DNA of 64,000 nucleotides from Brachyspira sp949287565 (GTDB taxonomy: Bacteria; Spirochaetota; Brachyspiria; Brachyspirales; Brachyspiraceae), in the NCBI RefSeq assembly GCF_036997615.1, contig NZ_JAWLQA010000003.1; one strand, written 5' to 3'. Position 1 is the stretch's first letter. Each line of letters starts with the position of its first letter. Shown here one piece after another: positions 45,955 through 53,348 of the stretch. Both the position numbers and the translations under genes were made by a program. The notes beneath the pieces were generated by a model. The model had not been told where the DNA came from and did not search any database. It saw only the letters and a list, made by a program, of their open reading frames with translations.

Positions 45955-46305
45955 TTATTCCAGTATCATATTGTACATATTAACAAATATTATTTTAGTT
46001 TTATGATTCTTTATATTTTCCTCCGGTATATGTCCGTAGGAAAGAACTATTATAGTATCATCTTTTTTAGCATAATGAACATTGTCGCCATTGATGCCTA
46101 TAATACCAGTACCCCTTATTCCTTTAACAACTTCAGTTTCAAAGCGAATATCATTACTTAAATTAATAACAGATACCCTATCTCCGTCCATTATATCTGA
46201 CTTATCAAGTAAAGCTTCATCTATTGTTATTGAATCTCTAAAATTTAAATCCGTCCTTGTAACTGTAAGTCTATTTATTTTGGATTTTATGACACTTCTC
46301 ATCAT
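45955..46305 (-). CDS. panD: PanD-like protein with altered processing site
   Basis: The 116-residue protein aligns end to end with aspartate 1-decarboxylase, which makes beta-alanine for pantothenate after cleaving itself between Gly24 and Ser25 to form a pyruvoyl group. Conserved here: Lys9, Ser25, Arg54, Thr57, Asn72-Gly73. Changed: Tyr22 to Phe, Gly24 to Asp (FRDSITID), and Tyr58 to Glu. Tyr58 and Gly24 matter for decarboxylation and processing in E. coli, so activity is doubtful. A second Met (46302) is an equally good start. It sits directly upstream of the activase gene, not with panB/panC. Confidence 0.8.
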   Translation of the reverse strand: MMRSVIKSKINRLTVTRTDLNFRDSITIDEALLDKSDIMDGDRVSVINLSNDIRFETEVVKGIRGTGIIGINGDNVHYAKKDDTIIVLSYGHIPEENIKNHKTKIIFVNMYNMILE

Positions 46306-46451
46306 ATGCTAAATCCATATAGTCTATTTTTTTACAAATATTTTACTTATTATATTAGAAAATGTCAATATTACAATTTTAAATATTTATTAATAATAGT
46401 TATTATATACTACAAATATTTTTATTATAATAGTACATATTATACATATGA

Positions 46452-47276
46452 TCAAAAAGGACTTATAAAAGCATTAAATAAATTTCCATTCAAATTTCCC
46501 TCTACAATTATATCCATTTTGAAAACATTTTTATTTCCTAATCGATAATTAACATAATCATCTTTTTCATGAACTATAATCTCTACAAAATCCATCTTGC
46601 CCATAAACTGTTTAATAAAAACTTCTTCATCAATAGTATTTCCTCCATTCTTAGAAGAAATATTATTACCCTCTCTTATAATTTTTCTTGCAGAATAATC
46701 TTTTACTTTTTTATCAAATTCTTCTTTGTTTAAAAATACATCTCTTAAAAATGAAGCAGCTTTATTTTTATCGCTTTCATTAGAATCATCAAAAGCAGCA
46801 AGAATTTTTTTATTATTAACCCATTCAATTTCTTTATCAAAAGAACCTACTATCCTATTATATAAAAAACTTCCAAGAACTTCATCATTATAATAAATAG
46901 GAATTAAATATTCTTTAAGCATTTTATTTAAATCTTCATCTTTATAATTATTATCTATAATATCTGAAAGCAAAAACTCGGCAAGCTCTTCACCCTGCTC
47001 TTTTTCGTATCTGACTTTTAATTTGACAATAGATTCTCTTTTTATTATCTTCTTATAATAATCTAATTCCTTTTCATAGATTTTCATTCTTACAACTATT
47101 TTTTTATTCTTTTCTATGTATCCTGTTTCAATATCCTTATATGCAATACACATAATAAGCACATTAATTTTATCATCATCTTCAGTTCTTGCACCAAAGA
47201 AATCAGGAGAACCTATTATAAAAGCAACATCTTTATATTCTTCTGAAAACTCACTTTCTTTTTGCAAATAAAACAT
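46452..47276 (-). CDS. DUF2262 protein
   Basis: The 274-residue protein has no signal peptide. Its second half matches the DUF2262 pattern: DEVLGSFLYNRIVGSFDKEIEW, a helical block FLNKEEFDKKVKDYSARKII, then GNTIDEEVFIKQF and a final MDIIVEGNLNGNLFNAFIS. The first half (residues 1-130) is a charged alpha/beta region. The family has no proven function. It stands alone between two AT-rich spacers, with no partner on its strand. Confidence 0.65.
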   Translation of the reverse strand: MFYLQKESEFSEEYKDVAFIIGSPDFFGARTEDDDKINVLIMCIAYKDIETGYIEKNKKIVVRMKIYEKELDYYKKIIKRESIVKLKVRYEKEQGEELAEFLLSDIIDNNYKDEDLNKMLKEYLIPIYYNDEVLGSFLYNRIVGSFDKEIEWVNNKKILAAFDDSNESDKNKAASFLRDVFLNKEEFDKKVKDYSARKIIREGNNISSKNGGNTIDEEVFIKQFMGKMDFVEIIVHEKDDYVNYRLGNKNVFKMDIIVEGNLNGNLFNAFISPF

Positions 47277-47416
47277 AATTAAAATCCATAATTGTATTAT
47301 AAACTAATTATTTATTTTAAAACAAATAACAATTATTGTCAAAAAAAAATATACTATATTGATAATAAATATTTTTTATTATAAAATTACGCAAAAATAT
47401 ATTAAAGGAGTTGAAA

Positions 47417-48502
47417 ATGAAGAAAGACATTTTCACAAGCTCTATAGGAGTTATAATAGCCGGTGCTGTTATAGGTGCTATAGCTGCTTGGCTCTCTGTA
47501 ATGGGCAATCCTGCTAATATGGGTATATGTATCGCATGCTTTACCAGAGATTTAGCTGGAGCTGTCGGATTGCATAGAGCGGCTGCTGTACAATATATAA
47601 GGCCTGAATTAATAGGGCTTGTTATAGGTGCATCAGTTTCGGCAATACTCTCTAAAGAATTCGTTCCTAAGGGAGGAAGCTCGCCTATTATAAGATTCTG
47701 TTTAGGCTTCTTTGCTATGATCGGTGCTTTAGTTTTCTTGGGCTGTCCTTGGAGAACTTTGCTTAGAGTAGCAGGAGGAGATATTAACGGAATATTCGGT
47801 TTAATAGGCATTATTATAGGCGGAGGAATCGGAGTTTTCTTCTGGAAACAAAATTTCTCTTTAGGTCAGCCAAAAGCTTATAAAAATAAGTTAGTAGGTT
47901 TATTGCCTCTAGTTGTATCAATAATACTTTTAATTTTATTATTGAAACAAACAAAATTTTCTGAAGGAGGTCCAATATTCTTTTCTGAATCCGGTCCGGG
48001 AAGTATGAGAGCCCCTATCATTATAGCTTTAATAGCTTCAATAGTTATAGGATTCATAGCACAAAAATCAAGATTCTGTACTGTAGGCGGACTTAGAGAC
48101 GGAATATTTATGAAAGATTTCCATATGACTAAAGGTGTTATAGCTTTTATTGCTGCTGCTTTTATAGTAAACATAATAACTAACAGATTTAGTTTTTCTA
48201 TGGAAAATCAGCCAATAGCCCATACAAATATTTTATGGAATACTGTATCAATGATTCTTACAGGTTTAGCATTTACTTTAGGTACAGGATGCCCTGGAAG
48301 ACAAGTGATACAATCTGCGGAAGGTAATATGGACAGTTTTATATTCGTTATAGGTATGTTAGTTGGTGCTGGATTTGCTCATAACTTTAATTTAGCAAGT
48401 TCAACTTCAGGCCCTACTACTTATGGAATGGGAGCTGTTATTTTAGGTTTGGTATTTTGTATAATAATTGGTTTTACAATGAAAGAAAATACCGCTAATT
48501 GA
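47417..48502 (+). CDS. yedE: YedE-family membrane transporter (putative selenium transport)
   Basis: The 361-residue polytopic protein belongs to the YedE/YeeE (DUF395) family. Family hallmarks are the Cys-containing loops: NMGICIACFTRDLAGA, LGCPWRTLLRVAGGD and, in the second half, KSRFCTVGGLRDG and GTGCPGRQVIQ. This version, paired with a YedF/TusA-like gene, is the one proposed to import selenium compounds, judged by co-occurrence with selenium-utilising genes. ATG 47417 is used because AAAGGAG lies 6 bases upstream; the TTG at 47411 abuts that site. yedF follows 275 bases later, after a long hairpin. Confidence 0.85.
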   Translation: MKKDIFTSSIGVIIAGAVIGAIAAWLSVMGNPANMGICIACFTRDLAGAVGLHRAAAVQYIRPELIGLVIGASVSAILSKEFVPKGGSSPIIRFCLGFFAMIGALVFLGCPWRTLLRVAGGDINGIFGLIGIIIGGGIGVFFWKQNFSLGQPKAYKNKLVGLLPLVVSIILLILLLKQTKFSEGGPIFFSESGPGSMRAPIIIALIASIVIGFIAQKSRFCTVGGLRDGIFMKDFHMTKGVIAFIAAAFIVNIITNRFSFSMENQPIAHTNILWNTVSMILTGLAFTLGTGCPGRQVIQSAEGNMDSFIFVIGMLVGAGFAHNFNLASSTSGPTTYGMGAVILGLVFCIIIGFTMKENTAN

Positions 48503-48585
48503 TATATTTCTTGTACAGCCGTGTGCTGCCGTAATATAAAGGGAAATATACCGCAACAAATTTTTGGAAGTAATATAATGAACTT

Positions 48586-48643
48586 TGCCTCTGCTTTGTA
48601 TTCTTAAAACTTAATAAAGTTATGATAATACAAGGCAGAGGCA
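48586..48643 (+). other. Long hairpin between yedE and yedF
   Basis: TGCCTCTGCTTTGTATT (48586-48602) pairs with AATACAAGGCAGAGGCA (48627-48643): 17 bp with one G-T pair. The 24-base loop can itself form a 5-bp stem (AACTT/AAGTT). No T-run follows directly, so it is not a classical terminator. The surrounding 48503-48777 holds no other gene. Confidence 0.6.
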
Positions 48644-48777
48644 GAGATCATAAAAAAATTTAGATAAAAAATATAATGCTTATTATAATAATAAGAATTT
48701 TTCTAAATAAAACTTCCACAATTTTCAAAAAAATACTACAAATTACTCATTTTTTAATTAATCAAAAGGAAATTGCT

Positions 48778-49011
48778 ATGCCGGATACTATAAAAGTAGA
48801 TACTAGAGGAATGTCATGTTCTCAAGCATCTTTTCAAGCTAAATGTGCTGCTATTAATAATACAGAATTAGATACTATTATAGAAGTTTTGGTAAGCGGA
48901 CATTCAAGCTGTGAAAGTGTTATAAGAGGATGTAAAAAATACGGTTATGAAGGAACTTTCAAAAATATAGAAAATGAAGATATACTTGTAACCTTAACAA
49001 AAGTAAAGTGA
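48778..49011 (+). CDS. yedF: TusA/YedF-like small protein
   Basis: The 77-residue protein starts MPDTIKVDTRGMSC, following the TusA/SirA fold pattern in which a D-x-RG loop precedes the active Cys. The usual C-P-x-P is CSQA here, so the Cys (residue 14) is kept but both prolines are lost. Three further Cys follow (KCAA, SSCES, RGCKK). YedF partners YedE in proposed selenium trafficking. ATG 48778 has AAAGGAA upstream; an in-frame extension to 48676 is AT-rich spacer and is rejected. The gene name is by context. Confidence 0.7.
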   Translation: MPDTIKVDTRGMSCSQASFQAKCAAINNTELDTIIEVLVSGHSSCESVIRGCKKYGYEGTFKNIENEDILVTLTKVK

Positions 49012-49052
49012 TATTTTAATTATCAATTATATACACCTAAACAAATATATTT

Positions 49053-49157
49053 TATAAATTTTATTGTTTGTGGTGGCTTTGCCCACCGTGAAGCGTACCT
49101 GTAATGGTATAGGCGAATAGTTGCCAAACTTGAAAATTTTCAGTATATAAATTTTAT
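49053..49157. repeat. GC-richer block flanked by a 12-bp direct repeat
   Basis: TATAAATTTTAT occurs at 49053-49064 and 49146-49157. Between them is an 81-base stretch with GGTGG/CCACC able to pair (GTGGTGGCTTTGCCCACC) and CGTGAAGCGTA (49087-49097), which recurs at 55359-55369. It may be a small insertion with duplicated target, but AT-rich 12-mers arise easily by chance here. Confidence 0.35.
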
Positions 49158-49213
49158 AAAACATTATTATTCTATTTACTGTCATTATTATAATAAAAAA
49201 TAAGTTAAATAAA

Positions 49214-49237
49214 AAAGGAGGCATTAAAGCCCCCTTT
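49214..49237 (-). terminator. gatA terminator
   Basis: AAAGGAGGC pairs with GCCCCCTTT (one A-C mismatch), loop ATTAAA, 21 bases past the gatA stop. Confidence 0.7.
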
Positions 49238-49258
49238 ATATTCAAAATGAAAATTCAA

Positions 49259-50707
49259 TTATTTACTAGCTAATTCATGAGCATAAGCCATTCTAAACAT
49301 ATCAACTTCATTAAATTGTTTAGTAATGAATTGAATACCTATAGGCATATTGTTTTTATCTGCTCCGCAAGGTACGCTCATAGCAGGAAGTCCTACCAAG
49401 TTAATATTAGAAACATAACTATCAGCCAAGAAACTTAAAGCACTGTCAGTTTGATCTCTTGTACCTAAAAGTCCTGCTGTTACAGGAGAAGTAGGAGAAA
49501 CAATAACATCAACATTTTTGAATGCATTATCAAAATCCATTTGCATTAACTTTCTTACTTTTAATGCATGCTGATAATGGCTGTAGAAGAATCTTTTACC
49601 AGTCATTAAAGTACCGAATAATATTCTAGCTCTAGTTTCAAAAGCAAGTCCTACACTTCTTGAAGTATAGTAATATTCATCTAAATTGAAATCGCCTTTA
49701 GGGTGATATCCGTATCTTATACCGTCATATCTTCCCATATTAGAAGCTACTTCAACATCCATAACTGCTGTATAAACTCTTGAGCCATATTTTGCATTAG
49801 GTAAGCTAATCTCAACAATTTCAGCACCTTGATCTTTTAATTTACCTATAGCATCCATAACATTTTCTTTAACATCATGAGATATTAAATCTGTGTCATA
49901 ATACTCTTTAGCAAGTCCTATTTTCATTCCTTTAATATTACCGTCTAAAGCAGCAACATAATCAGGAACCGGTATATTTAAAGTAGTGGATTCTTTAGGA
50001 TCGAAACCAGCTATAATTTTAGTCATTAAAGCAGCATCTTTAACATCTTTAGTCAAAGGTCCAACTTGGTCTAAACTGCTTGCCATAGCAATACAGCCTA
50101 ATCTAGGAACTCTACCATAAGTAGGTTTAACACCAACTATACCGCAGAAAGAAGCCGGCTGTCTTATAGAACCGCCTGTATCACTTCCTAAAGCACCGAA
50201 AGCAAAATTAGCAGCAACTGCAGCAGCAGAACCACCTGAAGAACCGCCAGGTACATGGGCTCTGTTTTTAGGATTTCTAGTAACTCCATAGTTAGAAGTT
50301 TCTGTGGTACCTCCCATAGCAAACTCGTCCATATTAGTTCTGCCTATAATAATAGCACCATTATCTATTAATCTCTGAACTGTTGGAGCTGTATAAGGAG
50401 CTTTATAACCTTCAAGCATTTTTGAAGAAGCTGTCATCAAATGATCTTTATAACATAAATTGTCTTTAATAGCCAAAGGAACACCAAGCAAAGGCAAATC
50501 TTCACTATTATTGATTCTTTCCTGAGCTTTTTTAGCCTGTTCTAATGCTTCTTCTTTGAAAATTTCAAGATATGCATATATTTTATCATCTCTTTTATTG
50601 TCTTCTTCTATTTTTTTAATAATAGAATCAACTAATGTAGGAGCATCTATTTCTTTATTTTTTAATTTTTCTCTTATTTGAATTATAGTCAATTCATTTA
50701 ACTCCAT
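49259..50707 (-). CDS. gatA: Asp-tRNA(Asn)/Glu-tRNA(Gln) amidotransferase subunit A
   Basis: The 482-residue amidase supplies ammonia from glutamine to GatB, which amidates Glu-tRNA(Gln) or Asp-tRNA(Asn). The Ser-cisSer-Lys triad is complete: Lys81 (GVPLAIKDN), Ser156 (HVPGGSSGGSAA) and Ser180 (GSDTGGSIRQPA). GatC and GatB are not adjacent, which is unusual but occurs in many genomes. The fit to GatA rather than a general amidase rests on length, the MDEFAMGGTTETSNYG block and the C-terminal GIQFITKQFNEVDMF. Confidence 0.95.
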   Translation of the reverse strand: MELNELTIIQIREKLKNKEIDAPTLVDSIIKKIEEDNKRDDKIYAYLEIFKEEALEQAKKAQERINNSEDLPLLGVPLAIKDNLCYKDHLMTASSKMLEGYKAPYTAPTVQRLIDNGAIIIGRTNMDEFAMGGTTETSNYGVTRNPKNRAHVPGGSSGGSAAAVAANFAFGALGSDTGGSIRQPASFCGIVGVKPTYGRVPRLGCIAMASSLDQVGPLTKDVKDAALMTKIIAGFDPKESTTLNIPVPDYVAALDGNIKGMKIGLAKEYYDTDLISHDVKENVMDAIGKLKDQGAEIVEISLPNAKYGSRVYTAVMDVEVASNMGRYDGIRYGYHPKGDFNLDEYYYTSRSVGLAFETRARILFGTLMTGKRFFYSHYQHALKVRKLMQMDFDNAFKNVDVIVSPTSPVTAGLLGTRDQTDSALSFLADSYVSNINLVGLPAMSVPCGADKNNMPIGIQFITKQFNEVDMFRMAYAHELASK

Positions 50708-50825
50708 AGTAAAAAACCTCTCATATTAAATAGAAATATAATAAAAGTTATTAATTTGGAAGATTATATCATAAATATATGTTTTTTGCAAAAAATAAAT
50801 ATATTTTTTAAATCATAATATAAAA

Positions 50826-50860
50826 AAATAGAGAGCCTGCAAAATACAGACTCTCTATTT
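50826..50860 (-). terminator. Terminator of the secreted 302-residue-type protein gene
   Basis: AAATAGAGAG-C-CTG pairs with CAG-A-CTCTCTATTT (14 positions, one mismatch), 17 bases beyond the stop at 50878. Confidence 0.8.
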
Positions 50861-50877
50861 ATTAAAATCAATTACAA

Positions 50878-51774
50878 TTACTGAGCATTATCAGTAGCTT
50901 GAGTATTATTCTCATTTGCATTCTCTTCTTTAGGAGGATTAATTTCAGGTGGTATTCCTACAGGAACATCAGCAAAATCAAAATAATTTTCATAATAAGA
51001 TTTTTGGAATCTGTTAGCTATAGGCTGCATTCTGAAATTATCTACATAAGAAGCTACAAAATTAATGTTTTTACCGCCATAAGTAGCATAATAAACAGCT
51101 AAAGAAGTATTAGCAGATTGATTCATGTAATTACCATATCTCATAGAAGTAAAATCATCAAAAGTAGAATATCTGCTGTTATGGAATCCGCCGTATTTAG
51201 TATGGAATCCGCCTAAAGTTCTGCTGAATAAACCTCTAGACATTACATAACCAGGGTGAGCATATTCTTTACCTTCATTTCTTGATTTGTATTGTTCTAA
51301 AGTATAATCACCTTCATAAACAGCACTTACAGCAAATAACTTATCTTCATGGAAGAAGAATTTATAAGCCCATTTAGTCTGTTTTCCTGCTAAAGTAGCA
51401 TCATCATTAATATTGTCAGCTCTAACTACCATACATTTAAATTCATTAGTAACTACATAATTAAAGTATAAAATACTTGAATCTCTTGTAAAAAGCTCAG
51501 AAACATCATTAGTAGTGAATTTAACATTTATCCAATTCATAGTATGAGGATTATACCATACTAAATCAGGATCTGGATACTTACTAACATAAAATGTACC
51601 GCTTATAGGCTCAGCAACAGCTGAAGAGAAATTAGAAGCCATTAATATCTCATTAACTTCATCTGGAGTAATTCCATAAGGAACCATATTGTGGAACATG
51701 TATGGAACTGTTTCATAAGCAAAAGCAGAGATACTTACAGCTACAAACAAAAACATAACTAGTAATTTTTTCAT
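50878..51774 (-). CDS. Secreted protein of unknown function
   Basis: The product, about 298 residues from ATG 51774, has a clear signal peptide (KKLLVMFLFVAVSISAFA, cleavage before YETVPY). The mature protein is rich in Tyr, Phe and Asn with alternating strands, for example a GYVMSRGLFSRTLGGFHTK stretch. It ends in a disordered Pro/Glu/Asn/Gln tail, so it may be a periplasmic or outer-membrane-associated protein. No family is recognised. ATG 51774 is chosen because GGAG lies 6 bases upstream; the frame opens at TTG 51786, inside that site. Codon use is regular, suggesting good expression. Confidence 0.75.
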   Translation of the reverse strand: MKKLLVMFLFVAVSISAFAYETVPYMFHNMVPYGITPDEVNEILMASNFSSAVAEPISGTFYVSKYPDPDLVWYNPHTMNWINVKFTTNDVSELFTRDSSILYFNYVVTNEFKCMVVRADNINDDATLAGKQTKWAYKFFFHEDKLFAVSAVYEGDYTLEQYKSRNEGKEYAHPGYVMSRGLFSRTLGGFHTKYGGFHNSRYSTFDDFTSMRYGNYMNQSANTSLAVYYATYGGKNINFVASYVDNFRMQPIANRFQKSYYENYFDFADVPVGIPPEINPPKEENANENNTQATDNAQ

Positions 51775-51903
51775 TTTGTTCTCCAAGATTTTTATTATTC
51801 ATTATTATACATTATTGAATAATAAAATCAAATGCATTATGTTTACTTGCAGATATTTTTTTACGCTTTTAATAAACATAACTTAATAATAAAGTTATAT
51901 ATA

Positions 51904-51932
51904 TTGACTTTTTGTAAAAAATAATTTATTAT
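51904..51932 (+). promoter_or_regulatory. Promoter of rpsF-ssb-rpsR
   Basis: TTGACT (51904-51909), 17-base spacer, TATTAT (51927-51932). The transcript would carry a leader of about 85 bases before rpsF. Confidence 0.6.
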
Positions 51933-52025
51933 ATTACGATTAAAAATATATACTTCGCTTCTATGATAAAATTTTACAAAAAATTAATCAAATTCAGAGA
52001 AGCTTTGTCCAAGGAGTTAAAAACA

Positions 52026-52376
52026 ATGAGAGAATATGAAATATTATTCGTAACAGAAATCAATGACGCTGTGCATCAAACTGCAAAAGATCATGTAAAA
52101 ACTATTCTTCAAAACTATCATGCTGAAATATTTAATGAAGCTGATTACGGTATTCATAATTTAAGCTACCCTATCCGTAAAGTAAATCAGGGTAAATTCT
52201 ATTATTATCATTTTAGATGCGACGGCAACAGTTTAGCTAGCATTGAAAAAGAATTACGTTATGAACTTAGCATATTAAGATTTATAATAGTTCGTTTAGA
52301 TGAAATAATTCAGAAAAATAAAAAAGAAAATAATAAAGAAAATGTTAATAATGAGGAAGCTTCTAAAGAGGCTTAA
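52026..52376 (+). CDS. rpsF: 30S ribosomal protein S6
   Basis: The 116-residue protein begins MREYEILFVTEINDAVHQ, as S6 does, with the central YGIHNLSYPIRKVNQGKFYYYHF (S6 binds S18 and 16S rRNA through this sheet) and a charged Asn/Lys/Glu tail. ATG 52026 is chosen over the in-frame ATG at 51963 because AAGGAG precedes it by 9 bases and the N-terminus then matches the family. First gene of rpsF-ssb-rpsR. Confidence 0.93.
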   Translation: MREYEILFVTEINDAVHQTAKDHVKTILQNYHAEIFNEADYGIHNLSYPIRKVNQGKFYYYHFRCDGNSLASIEKELRYELSILRFIIVRLDEIIQKNKKENNKENVNNEEASKEA

Positions 52377-52388
52377 GCAGGTTTTATT

Positions 52389-52820
52389 ATGGCAACAGAT
52401 TTTAACAGCGTAACTTTAATAGGAAGACTTACAGCAGACCCTGTATCTAAATATTTACCTAGCGGAAGTGCTGTTGTAGAGTTTTCTATAGCAAATAACT
52501 ACTATGTAAGCAGCAAAAACACTACTGAAGTTAATTATTTTGATGTAGTGGCTTTTGGAAAAATGGCGGAAACTGTAAGCAAATACCTTACAAAAGGTAA
52601 GCAAGTTGCTATAATGGGTACTTTAAGACAGGAAAGATGGCAGGATAAAGATACTAATGCAGCTAGATCTAAAGTGAGAATCATTATGCAGTCTATGCAG
52701 ATGCTTGGTGCTTCTTCTGGTAATGCTGCTGCTGGTATGGATACAGCATATTCACCTTCTGCTTCTGCTGGAAATGTTGATTTAGGCAGTTTTGAAGATG
52801 ATGATGAAGTGCCATTTTAA
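52389..52820 (+). CDS. ssb: Single-stranded DNA-binding protein
   Basis: The 143-residue protein has an N-terminal OB fold (FNSVTLIGRLTADPVSKYL; later VNYFDVVAFGKMAETVSKYL and GKQVAIMGTLRQERWQDKD), then a Ser/Ala/Gly linker and the acidic tip DDDEVPF that recruits replication and repair partners. It lies between rpsF (12 bases) and rpsR (36 bases), a very widely conserved order. Confidence 0.97.
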   Translation: MATDFNSVTLIGRLTADPVSKYLPSGSAVVEFSIANNYYVSSKNTTEVNYFDVVAFGKMAETVSKYLTKGKQVAIMGTLRQERWQDKDTNAARSKVRIIMQSMQMLGASSGNAAAGMDTAYSPSASAGNVDLGSFEDDDEVPF

Positions 52821-52856
52821 TGATTAATAAAAGCATAATTTTTTAGGAGAAAAACA

Positions 52857-53189
52857 ATGGATTTAGAAAATACAGAAAATGTAGAAAATAATAATAATGA
52901 AGAAGAAATAAAAGCTAAAGGCGAAAAAAAGCCTCATTTCAATAAAGAATTAAATGAAAAAGACGGAAGAAAAAAATTCTTTAAGAAAAAAGTTTGCTAC
53001 TTCTGCAAAAATAATATTGATGTTTTAGACTATAAAGATATTAAATTATTAAAAAGATACGTTAAAGACAGCGGTAAAATTATACCTAAACGCTTAAACG
53101 GTACTTGCTCTAAACATCAGAGATTAGTTACTAAAGCTATTAAAAGAGCTAGAAATATAGCACTTTTACCTTATGAAACTAGATATTAA
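52857..53189 (+). CDS. rpsR: 30S ribosomal protein S18
   Basis: The 110-residue protein has an acidic, Asn-rich N-terminal extension of about 45 residues, then the S18 core: VCYFCKNNIDVLDYKDIKLLKRYV, KIIPKRLNGTCSKHQRLVTKAIKRARNIALLPY. Two CxxC-like Cys (48 and 51 region) hint at the zinc-binding S18 form. The extension is longer than the typical 75-residue protein. rplI, often next, is absent; a terminator follows instead. Confidence 0.95.
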   Translation: MDLENTENVENNNNEEEIKAKGEKKPHFNKELNEKDGRKKFFKKKVCYFCKNNIDVLDYKDIKLLKRYVKDSGKIIPKRLNGTCSKHQRLVTKAIKRARNIALLPYETRY

Positions 53190-53207
53190 TTTTTAAAATT
53201 ATAAATT

Positions 53208-53243
53208 AAAACAGCCGTTATGATATATTCTAGCGGCTGTTTT
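53208..53243 (+). terminator. Terminator of rpsF-ssb-rpsR
   Basis: AAAACAGCCG (53208-53217) pairs with CGGCTGTTTT (53234-53243), a 10-bp stem followed by more T. Confidence 0.88.
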
Positions 53244-53348
53244 TTTATTTTAAATTTCAATAAAATACGTATATACTGTATTTACTAAAATAGAATATAT
53301 TTGTTATATTTAATTAAGAAAACTAAATATGATAAAAAAGGATAATCA

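Noticed and set aside
46306..46548. 80-codon plus-strand open frame upstream of panD
   Set aside because: Its second half overlaps the DUF2262 gene antisense and the first half is AT-rich spacer.
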